59,153 nt of DNA from Salipiger aestuarii (GTDB lineage Bacteria; Pseudomonadota; Alphaproteobacteria; Rhodobacterales; Rhodobacteraceae): positions 1-59,153 of the forward strand of contig NZ_QLMG01000028.1 of assembly GCF_003259905.1 (NCBI RefSeq), given 5' to 3'. Position 1 is the stretch's first letter. The number at the start of each line of letters is the position of its first letter. Under the pieces are notes generated by a model that saw only the letters and a program-made list of their open reading frames with translations, did no database searches and was not told where the DNA came from. The position numbers and the translations under genes are program-made. Positions 9,377 to 17,599 of the stretch are shown piece by piece.

Positions 9377-9997
9377 TCACGTTTCAGCGTCCTTCGCGCG
9401 AATCCGGCGCAATTCGGTCGAACTGAGATCGACCATCGGCACATTGACAAAGCACCAGGCGGGTGCGGGGCGCATGGCCAGCAACGGCGCGGCCTGCGCG
9501 GGCAGTCTTGCGCCCGCATAGACGGCGGCCGCGACCGAACCGCGCGCGGCAAGGCGGCTGCCCGGACGGGCAAGCACGCCCACGGGGGTGCTTTGCATGA
9601 TGCCGTGCCAGTCGTCCCAGCGGTGGAACTGCGCGAGATTGTCGGCGCCCATCAGCCAGACAAAGCGGGTGCCGCGATAGGCGGCGTGCAGGGCCCGCAA
9701 CGTGCTGGCGGTATAGCGCGTGCCCGCGAGCGATTCGAAATCGCTGACCATCACCCGAGGGTGCCGCATGATCGCGCGCGCCGCCGCCATGCGGTCGGCC
9801 AGCGGCGCCGGGCCGCGAGGCTTGAGCGGATTGCCCGGACTGACCAGCCACACGATCCGGTCCAGCCGGAACCGGCGCAGCGCTTCCAGCGTGATATGGA
9901 CATGGCCGGCATGGGGCGGATCGAACGACCCGCCAAGCACTCCGACTTTCTGTCCTGGAACCAGCGAGACTCCGGTCCGGTAAGCATCAAAGATCAT
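9377..9997 (-). CDS. nadD: nicotinate-nucleotide adenylyltransferase
   Basis: It adenylates nicotinate mononucleotide in NAD synthesis. The nucleotidyltransferase motif [11 protein letters not shown] is at residues 22-32 and the second signature SSTELRR is near the C-terminus; 206 residues. I start at ATG 9997 because the upstream extension is Arg/Pro-rich and non-homologous looking, although the ribosome site is weak. In many alphaproteobacteria rsfS follows nadD; here dacB does. Confidence 0.92.
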   Translation of the reverse strand: MIFDAYRTGVSLVPGQKVGVLGGSFDPPHAGHVHITLEALRRFRLDRIVWLVSPGNPLKPRGPAPLADRMAAARAIMRHPRVMVSDFESLAGTRYTASTLRALHAAYRGTRFVWLMGADNLAQFHRWDDWHGIMQSTPVGVLARPGSRLAARGSVAAAVYAGARLPAQAAPLLAMRPAPAWCFVNVPMVDLSSTELRRIRAKDAET

Positions 9998-10242
9998 GTT
10001 GCATCTTGTTATGGCAGAACCGCGCAAGCAGACACTGGATCGCGGGCGGGTTTCAACTTGAATCGCCCACAAGGCGCGCGGCCGTGTCGCGGGCGCATCG
10101 ACCGACCGCGTGGCGGCGCGGCTCGGGACGTTCAAACCCGGCCCATCGGCGCGCGTAAACAAACCGGGGGTGCATCGGCTGGGCCTTTGCAATCGGCGGC
10201 AGCGATGCGATACACACCCCCGACCAGTCACCGGAGGACCGC

Positions 10243-11898
10243 ATGGCCAGCTATCAGTACGTCTACCACATGGACGGGGTGTCCAAGACCTATCCCGGCG
10301 GCAAGAAGTGCTTTGAAAACATCAAGCTCAGCTTTCTGCCCGGCGTCAAGATCGGGGTTGTCGGCGTCAATGGCTCGGGTAAGTCGACGCTGATGCGAAT
10401 CATGGCCGGAATGGACAAGGATTTTTCGGGCGAGGCATGGGCCGCCGAGGGCGCCAAGGTCGGCTACCTTCCGCAGGAGCCGCATCTGGAACCCACGCTG
10501 ACCGCGCGTGAAAACGTGATGCTGGGGGTCGCCGCCAAACAGGCCAAGCTCGACAAGTATAACGAACTGGCAATGAACTACAGCGACGAGACGGCCGACG
10601 AGATGGCCGCGCTGCAGGATGAGATCGACGCCGAAAACCTGTGGGATCTGGACAGCCGGATCGACGTGGCGATGGAGGCCCTGCGCTGCCCGCCCGACGA
10701 CGCCGACGTGACCACCCTTTCGGGCGGTGAACGCCGCCGTCTTGCGCTGTGCCAGTTGCTGCTGGAAGCGCCCGACATGCTGCTGCTGGACGAACCGACA
10801 AACCACCTTGACGCCGAAACCATCGCCTGGCTGCAAAACCACCTGATCGAATACAAGGGCACGATCCTGATCGTCACCCACGACCGTTACTTCCTTGACG
10901 CGATCACCGGCTGGATCCTTGAACTCGACCGTGGCCGGGGCATCCCCTACGAGGGCAATTATTCCAGCTGGGTCGAACAGAAGGCCAAGCGCCTGCTGCA
11001 AGAAGCGCGCGAAGACAAGGCCAAGCAAAAGACGCTGGAACGCGAACTGGAATGGATGCGGCAGGGGGCCAAGGCACGGCAGGCCAAATCCAAGGCGCGG
11101 ATCCAGTCCTATGAAAAACTGGCGGACCAGTCCGTGCGCGAGCGCGTCGGCAAGGCGCAGATCGTCATCCCGAACGGCGAACGCCTTGGGTCCAAGGTGC
11201 TGGAACTTGAAAACGTCAAGAAGGCGATGGGCGACAAGTTGCTGATCGAAAACCTGTCCTTCAGCCTGCCGCCCGGCGGTATCGTCGGCGTGATCGGCCC
11301 GAACGGCGCCGGCAAATCGACGCTGTTCAAGATGATTACCGGCCATGAAAAACCCGACGAGGGCGACATTGCCATCGGTGACACGGTACAGCTAAGCTAT
11401 GTCGACCAGTCGCGCGACGATCTGGAACCGGATGCCAACGTCTGGGAAGCGATTTCCGGCGGCGCCGAGGTGATCAAGCTTGGCGATGCCGAGATCAACA
11501 GCCGGGCCTATTGCGGCGCCTTCAACTTCAAGGGCAGCGATCAGCAGAAAAAGGTCGGCCTGCTGTCGGGCGGGGAACGCAACCGGGTGCACATGGCGCG
11601 GCTTCTCAAGGAAGGCGGCAACGTGCTGCTGCTTGACGAACCGACCAACGACCTTGACGTGGAAACGCTGCGTGCGCTCGAAGACGCGCTTGTTGATTTC
11701 GCCGGCTGTGCGGTGGTGATTTCGCACGACCGTTTCTTCCTTGACCGGATCTGCACGCATATCCTGGCGTTCGAGGGCGATGCGCATGTGGAATGGTTCG
11801 AGGGCAACTTCGAGGATTACGAAGAAGACAAGAAGCGCCGCCTGGGTCCCGATGCGGTGGAGCCCAAGCGCGTGAAGTTCAAGAAATTCACACGCTGA
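10243..11898 (+). CDS. ettA: ABC-F ATPase, energy-dependent translational throttle EttA
   Basis: A 551-residue soluble twin-ATPase that binds the ribosomal E site and gates translation according to ATP/ADP level. The first P-loop is GVNGSGKST (41-49) and the second is GPNGAGKST; each half has an LSGGE signature and [10 protein letters not shown] or [10 protein letters not shown] Walker B. The basic inter-domain linker ([20 protein letters not shown]) and the C-terminal RVKFKKFTR are as in EttA. CCGGAGG sits seven to eight bases before ATG. Its stop is four bases from the stop of the convergent amidase-like gene, so there is no room for a separate terminator. Confidence 0.95.
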   Translation: MASYQYVYHMDGVSKTYPGGKKCFENIKLSFLPGVKIGVVGVNGSGKSTLMRIMAGMDKDFSGEAWAAEGAKVGYLPQEPHLEPTLTARENVMLGVAAKQAKLDKYNELAMNYSDETADEMAALQDEIDAENLWDLDSRIDVAMEALRCPPDDADVTTLSGGERRRLALCQLLLEAPDMLLLDEPTNHLDAETIAWLQNHLIEYKGTILIVTHDRYFLDAITGWILELDRGRGIPYEGNYSSWVEQKAKRLLQEAREDKAKQKTLERELEWMRQGAKARQAKSKARIQSYEKLADQSVRERVGKAQIVIPNGERLGSKVLELENVKKAMGDKLLIENLSFSLPPGGIVGVIGPNGAGKSTLFKMITGHEKPDEGDIAIGDTVQLSYVDQSRDDLEPDANVWEAISGGAEVIKLGDAEINSRAYCGAFNFKGSDQQKKVGLLSGGERNRVHMARLLKEGGNVLLLDEPTNDLDVETLRALEDALVDFAGCAVVISHDRFFLDRICTHILAFEGDAHVEWFEGNFEDYEEDKKRRLGPDAVEPKRVKFKKFTR

Positions 11899-11902
11899 AC
11901 GA

Positions 11903-12556
11903 TCAGATTTTGACGTTCGTCAGACGCGGATTGATATAAAAATCCGCAGGCATCGAGACGGGGGCGCTGCCCCCCGTCTCGGGCGCGTCCAGCGGGGTGT
12001 CCTGCCGCCACGCCCGAAGGTAAACCTGAAACACCAAAGAGCTGCAAATCGGGGCTGTGCGGGTGTCGCGCAGAATCTTGAGCCGATAGCGTTCGGAATA
12101 ATCGGCTCCAAGGGTGTCTGCGATCACCTTGCCAAACGATGCGTCGATCAGCAGATCGACCGCGGCGGTAACGCCATACGGGCCGCCCAGCGTCCGGGCC
12201 GCTTCGATCAGTTCATTGCAGCGGTCCGGGTCGCCCGCGATATCCGAACGGATGACGGTGATGCGATGGCCCAGAAACGCGGTTTCGAAATCATCGAAAC
12301 GGGCACGGGAGTTTTCGGGCTTGAGCGGTGAATAGGTGGCGTGAAACACCTGCCCGCCACCGCAGTACATCGCGACATGACTCGTCTTGCGTGCGTCGGG
12401 GCAATAGCCGTAACGCCCCTGCACATATCCGATCACGGCGGCGACCTTGTCGGTTCCGAATTTCAGGATGATGTCGCCGGGCCGCATCGCCGCCCGGAAA
12501 CGATCAAGACTGTGGGTTTCAACCGGACGTATCGGCCGCACGATGTCACTGCACAT
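11903..12556 (-). CDS. YiiX-like permuted papain-fold (NlpC/P60 superfamily) amidase
   Basis: A 217-residue protein of the permuted NlpC/P60 group. The catalytic histidine is in TSHVAMY (residue 60), following RPGDIILKF, and the nucleophilic cysteine is in APICSSLVFQ (residue 171), the reversed His-then-Cys order of YiiX/YebB-like proteins. Substrates in the group are peptidoglycan peptides, lipids or amide bonds; which applies here is unknown. No signal peptide is seen, so a cytoplasmic site is likely. The C-terminal codons ETGGSAPVSM are encoded by a palindrome that recurs elsewhere in the window. Confidence 0.75.
   Translation of the reverse strand: MCSDIVRPIRPVETHSLDRFRAAMRPGDIILKFGTDKVAAVIGYVQGRYGYCPDARKTSHVAMYCGGGQVFHATYSPLKPENSRARFDDFETAFLGHRITVIRSDIAGDPDRCNELIEAARTLGGPYGVTAAVDLLIDASFGKVIADTLGADYSERYRLKILRDTRTAPICSSLVFQVYLRAWRQDTPLDAPETGGSAPVSMPADFYINPRLTNVKI
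11954..11981 (+). repeat. palindrome with GGGGGCGCTGCCCCC core, inside a coding region
   Basis: An 11-base perfect stem (CGAGACGGGGG / CCCCCGTCTCG) encloses a six-base loop. The 15-base core at 11960-11974 is also found at 29790-29804 and, reversed, at 36556-36570, where it is part of longer repeat units. Here it lies in frame near the 3' end of the YiiX-like gene, opposite the ettA terminus, and may act as the terminator for ettA. Confidence 0.7.
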
Positions 12557-12656
12557 CTAAAATTCACTGAGCATTAAATCAACTTGTCGAAAAATTTGAC
12601 TTTCATGTCGGGGGCGAAACAGTCGCGGCCGAATTGGCAGGCCTGGCATTCGCAGG

Positions 12657-12884
12657 TCAATAGGCTGCGGTTCTGCGATCACAATGACGCGTCTCGTCCG
12701 CACCAACGCGATGAAGGTTCACCGCGCGCCCGGCTTCGATGTCGAACCGCACACGGTCGTTCACGACAAAGCTGGAAAGCTCTCTCTCGTCCTGAACGAA
12801 GGCAAGATACTTGGCACTGCGGTCCTGGGACCACACGAAAAGCGCCGCGTCGTTTTCGAATATCTGGGAAACGTAACCTTCCAT
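12657..12884 (-). CDS. small protein, possibly cold-shock/OB-fold-like
   Basis: A 75-residue reading starting at ATG 12884, with GGAGG four bases upstream. GYVSQIFENDAALFVW at the start and VVNDRVRFDIEAGRAVNLHRV later recall the cold-shock domain order (G-x-V, F-V-F strand, then G-x-x-V-x-F-x-x-x-x-G-x-x-A-x-N-V). The RNA-binding aromatic motif KGFGFI is not obvious, so it may be an OB-fold relative or coincidence. It stands alone between the amidase gene and the next small gene. Confidence 0.45.
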   Translation of the reverse strand: MEGYVSQIFENDAALFVWSQDRSAKYLAFVQDERELSSFVVNDRVRFDIEAGRAVNLHRVGADETRHCDRRTAAY

Positions 12885-13105
12885 CGGACCTCCGGTAGGG
12901 GCGTAAAGGGTGACTGGATACGCGCCGGGACCCGCCACCGGACCTGGCAATATGCGACTGCGTAGCAAAAACGCCCGCAGCCGTCACGCAAAACCTGCGT
13001 TGCGCAGCATTTCGCAGCCAAACTGAGAACAATATGCATCTTGAGCGTGAAATACTCAGTAAGCGTTAACGGAAACGCGCCTCGACCGGGGCTTTGCGAC
13101 GGTGT

Positions 13106-13294
13106 TCAGAACAACCGGCGCAGGCCGCGCATGGCCTTCGACGCCAGCTGAGTCTGAGGGTTTCGGCCACGCTTGACGCGCGTCTTGCGGAGCGGGCGGT
13201 TGCGCAGCGGGGCGCCGGGATGCCCGACGCGACCGCGCGTCTTGCTGCGGGCATAGGCTGAAAGGGCCTGTCTTGCGACTTTCTGAATCGACAT
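13106..13294 (-). CDS. small very basic protein of unknown function
   Basis: A 62-residue reading, starting MSIQKVARQALSAYARSKTRG, with roughly a third of residues Arg or Lys. AGGAAGAGGAG seven bases before ATG 13294 is one of the best ribosome sites in the window, which is the main support. The basic, proline-containing body (GHPGAPLRNRPLRKTRVKRG) suggests nucleic acid or ribosome binding. It could be a shadow of high-GC DNA, but the ribosome site argues against that. Confidence 0.5.
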   Translation of the reverse strand: MSIQKVARQALSAYARSKTRGRVGHPGAPLRNRPLRKTRVKRGRNPQTQLASKAMRGLRRLF

Positions 13295-13429
13295 CGGAAG
13301 CTCCTCTTCCTTGTGTGCTTGTCGGAGTGCTGAGTGAGGGACCAACCCGCAAAAGGCCGCGTCGTTCCACAGCCCGATTTCAGGTGGGCGAAATCTGCCG
13401 CCGATCCGCGACAGCCAAGGGCAGGTCCG

Positions 13430-14635
13430 TCAACCGGCACTCTCGTCCAGCGCCGCCGCGATCCGGCGCGCCAGTTGGCCGGCGACCTCGCGCTTGCCCA
13501 TCCGCGGCCAGGCCTCGGCGCCCGAGTCCGAAATCAGCACCACCGCGTTTTCGGTGCCGCCCATGATGCCGGTCGCGGGGCTGACATCGTTGGCGACGAT
13601 CCAGTCGCAGCCCTTGCGCAGCCGCTTGGCGGTGGCGTGGGCCACGACATCATCGGTTTCCGCGGCAAAGCCCACCACCAGCCGCGGGCGGCCCTCGGGC
13701 AGTTTTGAAACCTCGGCGAGAATGTCCGGGTTTTCGGCGAAGCGAAACGTCGGCATCTGCCCTGCCACCTTTTTGATCTTTGAGCCGCCCGCGTTTTCGA
13801 CCCGCCAGTCAGCCACGGCGGCGGCAAAGACCCCTGCGTCGGCCGGCAGGGCCGCCATCACCGCCGCGCGCATCTGCACGGCGCTTTGGACCTCGATCAC
13901 CTCGACACCTGTGGGGCGGGTAACATCCGCCGGGCCGGTAACAAACACCACCTCGGCGCCGAGATCGCGCAGCGCCTGCGCAATCGCCGTGCCCTGCGCG
14001 CCCGAGGACCTGTTGGCGATGTAACGCACCGGGTCGATGGGTTCATGGGTCGGCCCCGAGGTCACAACAACGCGCTTGCCGGTCAGCGGGCCGTCCGACA
14101 GCGCCCGCTGAACCGCGTCAATGATCTGCGGCACCTCGGCCAGCCGACCGGGGCCGTATTCGCCGCAGGCCATGTCGCCGTTGTCCGGCCCGACCACGGT
14201 CACGCCATCACCGCGCAGGGTGGCAAGGTTGCGTTGGGTCGCGGGGTGATCCCACATCCGCACGTTCATCGCAGGCACGATCATCACCGGGGTGTCCGTC
14301 GCCAGCAGCAGGGTCGAGGCAAGGTCTCCGGCCAGCCCCTGCGCCATCTTCGCCATCAGATCCGCCGTTGCCGGGCACACCACCACCAGATCCGCCACGC
14401 GGCTAAGCTGGATATGGCCCATTTCCGCCTCGGCGGTCAGGTCGAACAGGTCGCCGTGAACCGTTTCACCGGCCAGCGCACTGACGGACAGCGGCGTGAC
14501 GAACTGTGCCGCCGCCGCTGTCATGACGGGGGTGATGGCGGCGCCGCGTTCGCGCAGGCGGCGGATCAGCTCCAGCGATTTATACGCCGCGATGCCGCCG
14601 CCGACGATCAGCAGGATGCGTTTTCCGGTCAGCAT
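13430..14635 (-). CDS. coaBC: phosphopantothenoylcysteine decarboxylase / phosphopantothenate-cysteine ligase
   Basis: A bifunctional enzyme of coenzyme A synthesis: CoaB joins 4'-phosphopantothenate to cysteine (CTP), and CoaC decarboxylates the product with FMN. The N-terminal flavoprotein domain shows GKRILLIVGGGIAAYKSLEL and VPAMNVRMW, with the PAMN signature. The C-terminal ligase domain shows VVTSGPTHEPIDPVRYIANR and the K.IKK region near GGSKIKK. It has 401 residues; start at ATG 14635 after AGGGAGAG. It is followed downstream by the small genes and preceded, about 50 bases away, by the ChaN-like gene in the same direction. Confidence 0.95.
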   Translation of the reverse strand: MLTGKRILLIVGGGIAAYKSLELIRRLRERGAAITPVMTAAAAQFVTPLSVSALAGETVHGDLFDLTAEAEMGHIQLSRVADLVVVCPATADLMAKMAQGLAGDLASTLLLATDTPVMIVPAMNVRMWDHPATQRNLATLRGDGVTVVGPDNGDMACGEYGPGRLAEVPQIIDAVQRALSDGPLTGKRVVVTSGPTHEPIDPVRYIANRSSGAQGTAIAQALRDLGAEVVFVTGPADVTRPTGVEVIEVQSAVQMRAAVMAALPADAGVFAAAVADWRVENAGGSKIKKVAGQMPTFRFAENPDILAEVSKLPEGRPRLVVGFAAETDDVVAHATAKRLRKGCDWIVANDVSPATGIMGGTENAVVLISDSGAEAWPRMGKREVAGQLARRIAAALDESAG

Positions 14636-14687
14636 GGCGTGCTCTCTCCCTGGTCCTGCCAAGAGTTAGGACGCGCGGCGGGAAAAC

Positions 14688-15500
14688 TCAATCGGCGTCT
14701 GGATCGGGTGCGGCGAATGCCGTGCAAGGGTCGTCGCGCTCGACTGCGTCGGTGGTTTCGACAAGATCGAAGGTCCCCTCGGGCGCGCTGTCCGCTTCGC
14801 CCTGACCCAGCGCGGCAACGCGGACCTCTGGGGCGGCCATGGCAACAAGCGCTGGCGCGCCCCAGTCGGTGCGGGCGTGGCCATTTCCGGTGATGACCAC
14901 CACCGGACCGCCGTGGATGGAAAACGCCTCAAGCGCGGTTTCCGCCAGCCGGGCATCGCGCAGCCGCTGGATGTCGACCATCTTCGGCAGCATATCCGCG
15001 GGCAGGCTGTCGCAATGGGCGGCCATCTGAAGCTGTTCGCGCGCCGCCTGTATCTGGGGCGGCAGATTCTCGTCCAGGCCGTAAAATCCGGCGGAGGCGC
15101 CGAACACCTTGGCCAGCGGGGCATCTCCCACCTCGCGCGCCTCTTCCCGAGGCAGCGCGGCGCCAAAGACGGCGGCGTCGGATGCGGCCTGGAAAATCGG
15201 GTAGTACATGGCGAAATCCGGCCAGCCGCTGTCGGCCCATTCCAGCGTTTCCGCAAGCCGGGCCTGATCGGCAAGATCTTCGGGCTGGATCGCCGCCGCT
15301 TGCGCGTTGCTCAACATTTCGAACACCAGCGCCACCGGCTTCAGCTCGGCCACAAGCGCCGCCTGGCGGGCGTGATGCGCCGGATTGTCATGGATTTCGC
15401 CCAGGAAAATCACCTCGGCACCATCGAAAGCGCCCTCGTCCGCCCAGGCGGAGGGAGCGTAAAGGCCCAGTGTCAGGGCGAAAAGGCAGACCCGCATCAT
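14688..15500 (-). CDS. ChaN-family (haem-binding lipoprotein-like) exported protein
   Basis: A 270-residue exported protein of the ChaN/EreA-like fold, with a signal peptide ending APSAWA. The family signature FLGEIHDNPAHH is near residues 32-43, with later FEML and VVVITGNGHARTDWG. In Campylobacter, ChaN binds cofacial haems and links to iron uptake; in alphaproteobacteria the role is less clear. There is no lipobox cysteine, so this one is probably soluble in the periplasm. Its ATG overlaps the stop of rpoH2 as ATGA, which indicates translational coupling to the sigma factor. Confidence 0.75.
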   Translation of the reverse strand: MMRVCLFALTLGLYAPSAWADEGAFDGAEVIFLGEIHDNPAHHARQAALVAELKPVALVFEMLSNAQAAAIQPEDLADQARLAETLEWADSGWPDFAMYYPIFQAASDAAVFGAALPREEAREVGDAPLAKVFGASAGFYGLDENLPPQIQAAREQLQMAAHCDSLPADMLPKMVDIQRLRDARLAETALEAFSIHGGPVVVITGNGHARTDWGAPALVAMAAPEVRVAALGQGEADSAPEGTFDLVETTDAVERDDPCTAFAAPDPDAD

Positions 15501-16375
15501 GCGAAGAAGTGTTGCACCTCGCGGCTCTGCGCTTCAAGCGACTTCCGCATCTTGCCGAACGCCGCCGATTCAAGCTGGCGCACACGTTCCTTTGACAGCC
15601 CCAGTTCCTGTCCCAGGCTTTCCAGTGTGCGCGTCTCTTCGCGCAACTTGCGCTCGCGCACGATGAACCGCTCGCGTTCGTTCAACGAGGTCAGCGCGGT
15701 CACCAGCCATTCGCGAAGCTGCGCATTGTCCAGATCAAGCTCGACCTGCTCGGCGCCATGTTCGCCATCGTCCTCCAGCGTGTCGATCCATTCGCGACCG
15801 TCTTCGTCGCTGGACTGCGTCGCGTTCAGCGAGAAATCCGACCCCGACAGCCGTCCGTCCATCATTTCGACGTCGTGCAACGGCACGCCGATCTCTTTCG
15901 AGATCGCCGCGTGCAATACATGGCGTTCCAGAGTCTTGCCCTCGGCCGCGGCCTCGCGTTCCAGACGCGCCTGAACCCGGCGCATGTTGAAAAACAGGGA
16001 TTTTTGCGAAGACGTCGACCCGGTGCGCACCATCGACCAGTTGCGCATCACATAGTCCTGGATGCTCGCCTTGATCCACCAAACCGCATAGGTCGAAAAC
16101 CGCACGCCGCGATCGGGGTCGAACTTGTCGGCCGCTTTCATCAGGCCAAGGCCCGCTTCCTGAATGAGGTCGCCCATCGGGGCACCGTACCGGCGAAACT
16201 TGGACGCCATCGAGATCGCCAGCCGCATATAGGCGGTAATCAGGCGGTGCAGGGCGGCCTCGTCGCGTTCATCGCGCCAGGCGTAGGCCAGTTTCAGTTC
16301 GGTTTCGGCGTCGAGAAGCTCGGCTTTCATCGCGCGTCTGGACAGCGTCTGGTCGTTGAACATCACAGGTCTCAT
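15497..16375 (-). CDS. rpoH2: RNA polymerase sigma factor RpoHII (sigma-32 family)
   Basis: A 292-residue sigma-70-family factor. Region 2 shows LIQEAGLGLMKAADKFDP and FSTYAVWWIKASIQDYVMRNW; the RpoH box-like segment SSQKSLFFNMRRV follows. Region 4.2 is LGQELGLSKERVRQLESAAF. The wording of region 2 and the NATQSS/EWIDTLEDD linker match the RpoHII group of Rhodobacteraceae (singlet-oxygen and oxidative stress response) rather than RpoHI. I choose ATG 16375, seven bases after GGGGG; MFNDQ at 16363 is the alternative. The chaN-like gene overlaps the stop codon. Confidence 0.9.
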   Translation of the reverse strand: MRPVMFNDQTLSRRAMKAELLDAETELKLAYAWRDERDEAALHRLITAYMRLAISMASKFRRYGAPMGDLIQEAGLGLMKAADKFDPDRGVRFSTYAVWWIKASIQDYVMRNWSMVRTGSTSSQKSLFFNMRRVQARLEREAAAEGKTLERHVLHAAISKEIGVPLHDVEMMDGRLSGSDFSLNATQSSDEDGREWIDTLEDDGEHGAEQVELDLDNAQLREWLVTALTSLNERERFIVRERKLREETRTLESLGQELGLSKERVRQLESAAFGKMRKSLEAQSREVQHFFA

Positions 16376-16624
16376 GCGCATTCCCCCGTCGGATTGCGGA
16401 CGGGGTTCCCCGCCTCTTGTGCGTAGTGATACGACCATGAACGCGTGAAACTGGCCACGGGTTTCCTCCGACGAAGATTTTTTCTTCGCCGGGGCGCCGA
16501 CCGGCTCTTCGGCGGCCCGAGTGCCATCACCGCCCGTGATGACACACCGCACGGGTTGCGCGCTTTCCCCGGTCCGGGAAGCGTGCCAGCATGGTCAGAA
16601 CTAATCCGACATCAGGAGATTTCC

Positions 16625-17491
16625 ATGGCCGATCGTCTTTATCTTGGCGATTACACCTATTCCAGCTGGTCGATGCGCGGATGGTTGCTGCTGGCACGGT
16701 TCGATCTGCCGTTCGCCGTGACCCGTATCAGCTTTGACGACGGTGCGGTGTCCGACCAGCTTCCGGACATCGCGCCGGGGCGGACGGTTCCCTGCCTTGT
16801 GACCGATGATGGCGCGGTGATCTGGGACAGCCTTGCCATCGCCGAGGAACTGGCCAGCCGTCACCCCGACGCGGGGCATTGGCCGGCCGACCCGGTCGCG
16901 CGCGCCATGGCCCGATCCATGGCGGCCGAAATGCATTCCAGCTTTGGCGGGCTGCGCGACCAATGCCCGATGAACCTGCAAACCGCCTATACGGACTTTC
17001 CCGCCTCGGACGCGACGCTGGCGGATGTCGCCCGCATCGACCGGCTCTGGACGCTTGCACGGGATCGGTTCGGGGCGGACGGGCCCTGGCTATTCGGCGC
17101 CTATGGCGCGGTCGATGCGTTCTTTGCGCCGGTGGCGGCGCGTATTGCGGGTTATGACCTGCCGGTCAGCGCGGACGCACGCGCCTACGTCGACGCCCAT
17201 CTGAACGATTTCGGCTTTCGGCGCTGGCGGGCGATGGGTGTCGCGCGACGGGATCACCTGGCGCGATATGATGGCCCCTGGTCGCAACGCGCCTGGCCGG
17301 GGCCTGCGCGGCTGGCGGAGCAAGCAATCGACAGCGGCAGGCCCGAAAACGCGGCATGCCCCTATTCGGGCGCGCCCGTCACCCATCTGCTGGAAACCGG
17401 CGGACGGGTCTTTGGTTTCTGCAACGCCTTTTGCCGGGACAAGACGGTTGCCGATCCCGAGGCATGGCCTGCTTTCAAGGCATTGCTCTAG
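16625..17491 (+). CDS. glutathione S-transferase family protein with C-terminal Cys-rich tail
   Basis: A 288-residue protein. The N-terminal thioredoxin-like GST domain shows YTYSSWSMRGWLLL (likely Ser/Tyr for glutathione), GRTVPCL with the cis-proline, and VIWDSLAIAEELA (the glutamate/Ser motif). A helical GST C-domain follows to about residue 240. The last 45 residues (CPYSGAPVTHLLETGGRVFG, then FCNAFCRDK) have three conserved-looking cysteines and read like a YHS-type metal-binding module. AGGAG precedes ATG 16625. It is divergent from rpoH2, with about 250 bases between. Confidence 0.88.
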   Translation: MADRLYLGDYTYSSWSMRGWLLLARFDLPFAVTRISFDDGAVSDQLPDIAPGRTVPCLVTDDGAVIWDSLAIAEELASRHPDAGHWPADPVARAMARSMAAEMHSSFGGLRDQCPMNLQTAYTDFPASDATLADVARIDRLWTLARDRFGADGPWLFGAYGAVDAFFAPVAARIAGYDLPVSADARAYVDAHLNDFGFRRWRAMGVARRDHLARYDGPWSQRAWPGPARLAEQAIDSGRPENAACPYSGAPVTHLLETGGRVFGFCNAFCRDKTVADPEAWPAFKALL

Positions 17492-17599
17492 CACGGGAAA
17501 CGCCTGTCGCGGCACGAATGTTTAACTTTTCCGGCATACGTTAACCTTTCCCTAACCACGATCTGACCAGTCTGCCCAGAAGAGCAGGGAACAAGGGCC

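Noticed and set aside
7816-9426. 536-codon plus-strand frame opposite dacB
   Set aside because: Composition (His, Arg, Gln) is typical of the antisense of a high-GC gene, and dacB on the other strand has all catalytic motifs.
16472-16488. CGAAGA-TTTTT-TCTTCG hairpin upstream of rpoH2
   Set aside because: A short stem with an all-T (or all-A) loop; no thermometer-like pairing with the start region of rpoH2 could be traced, so I do not call it regulatory.
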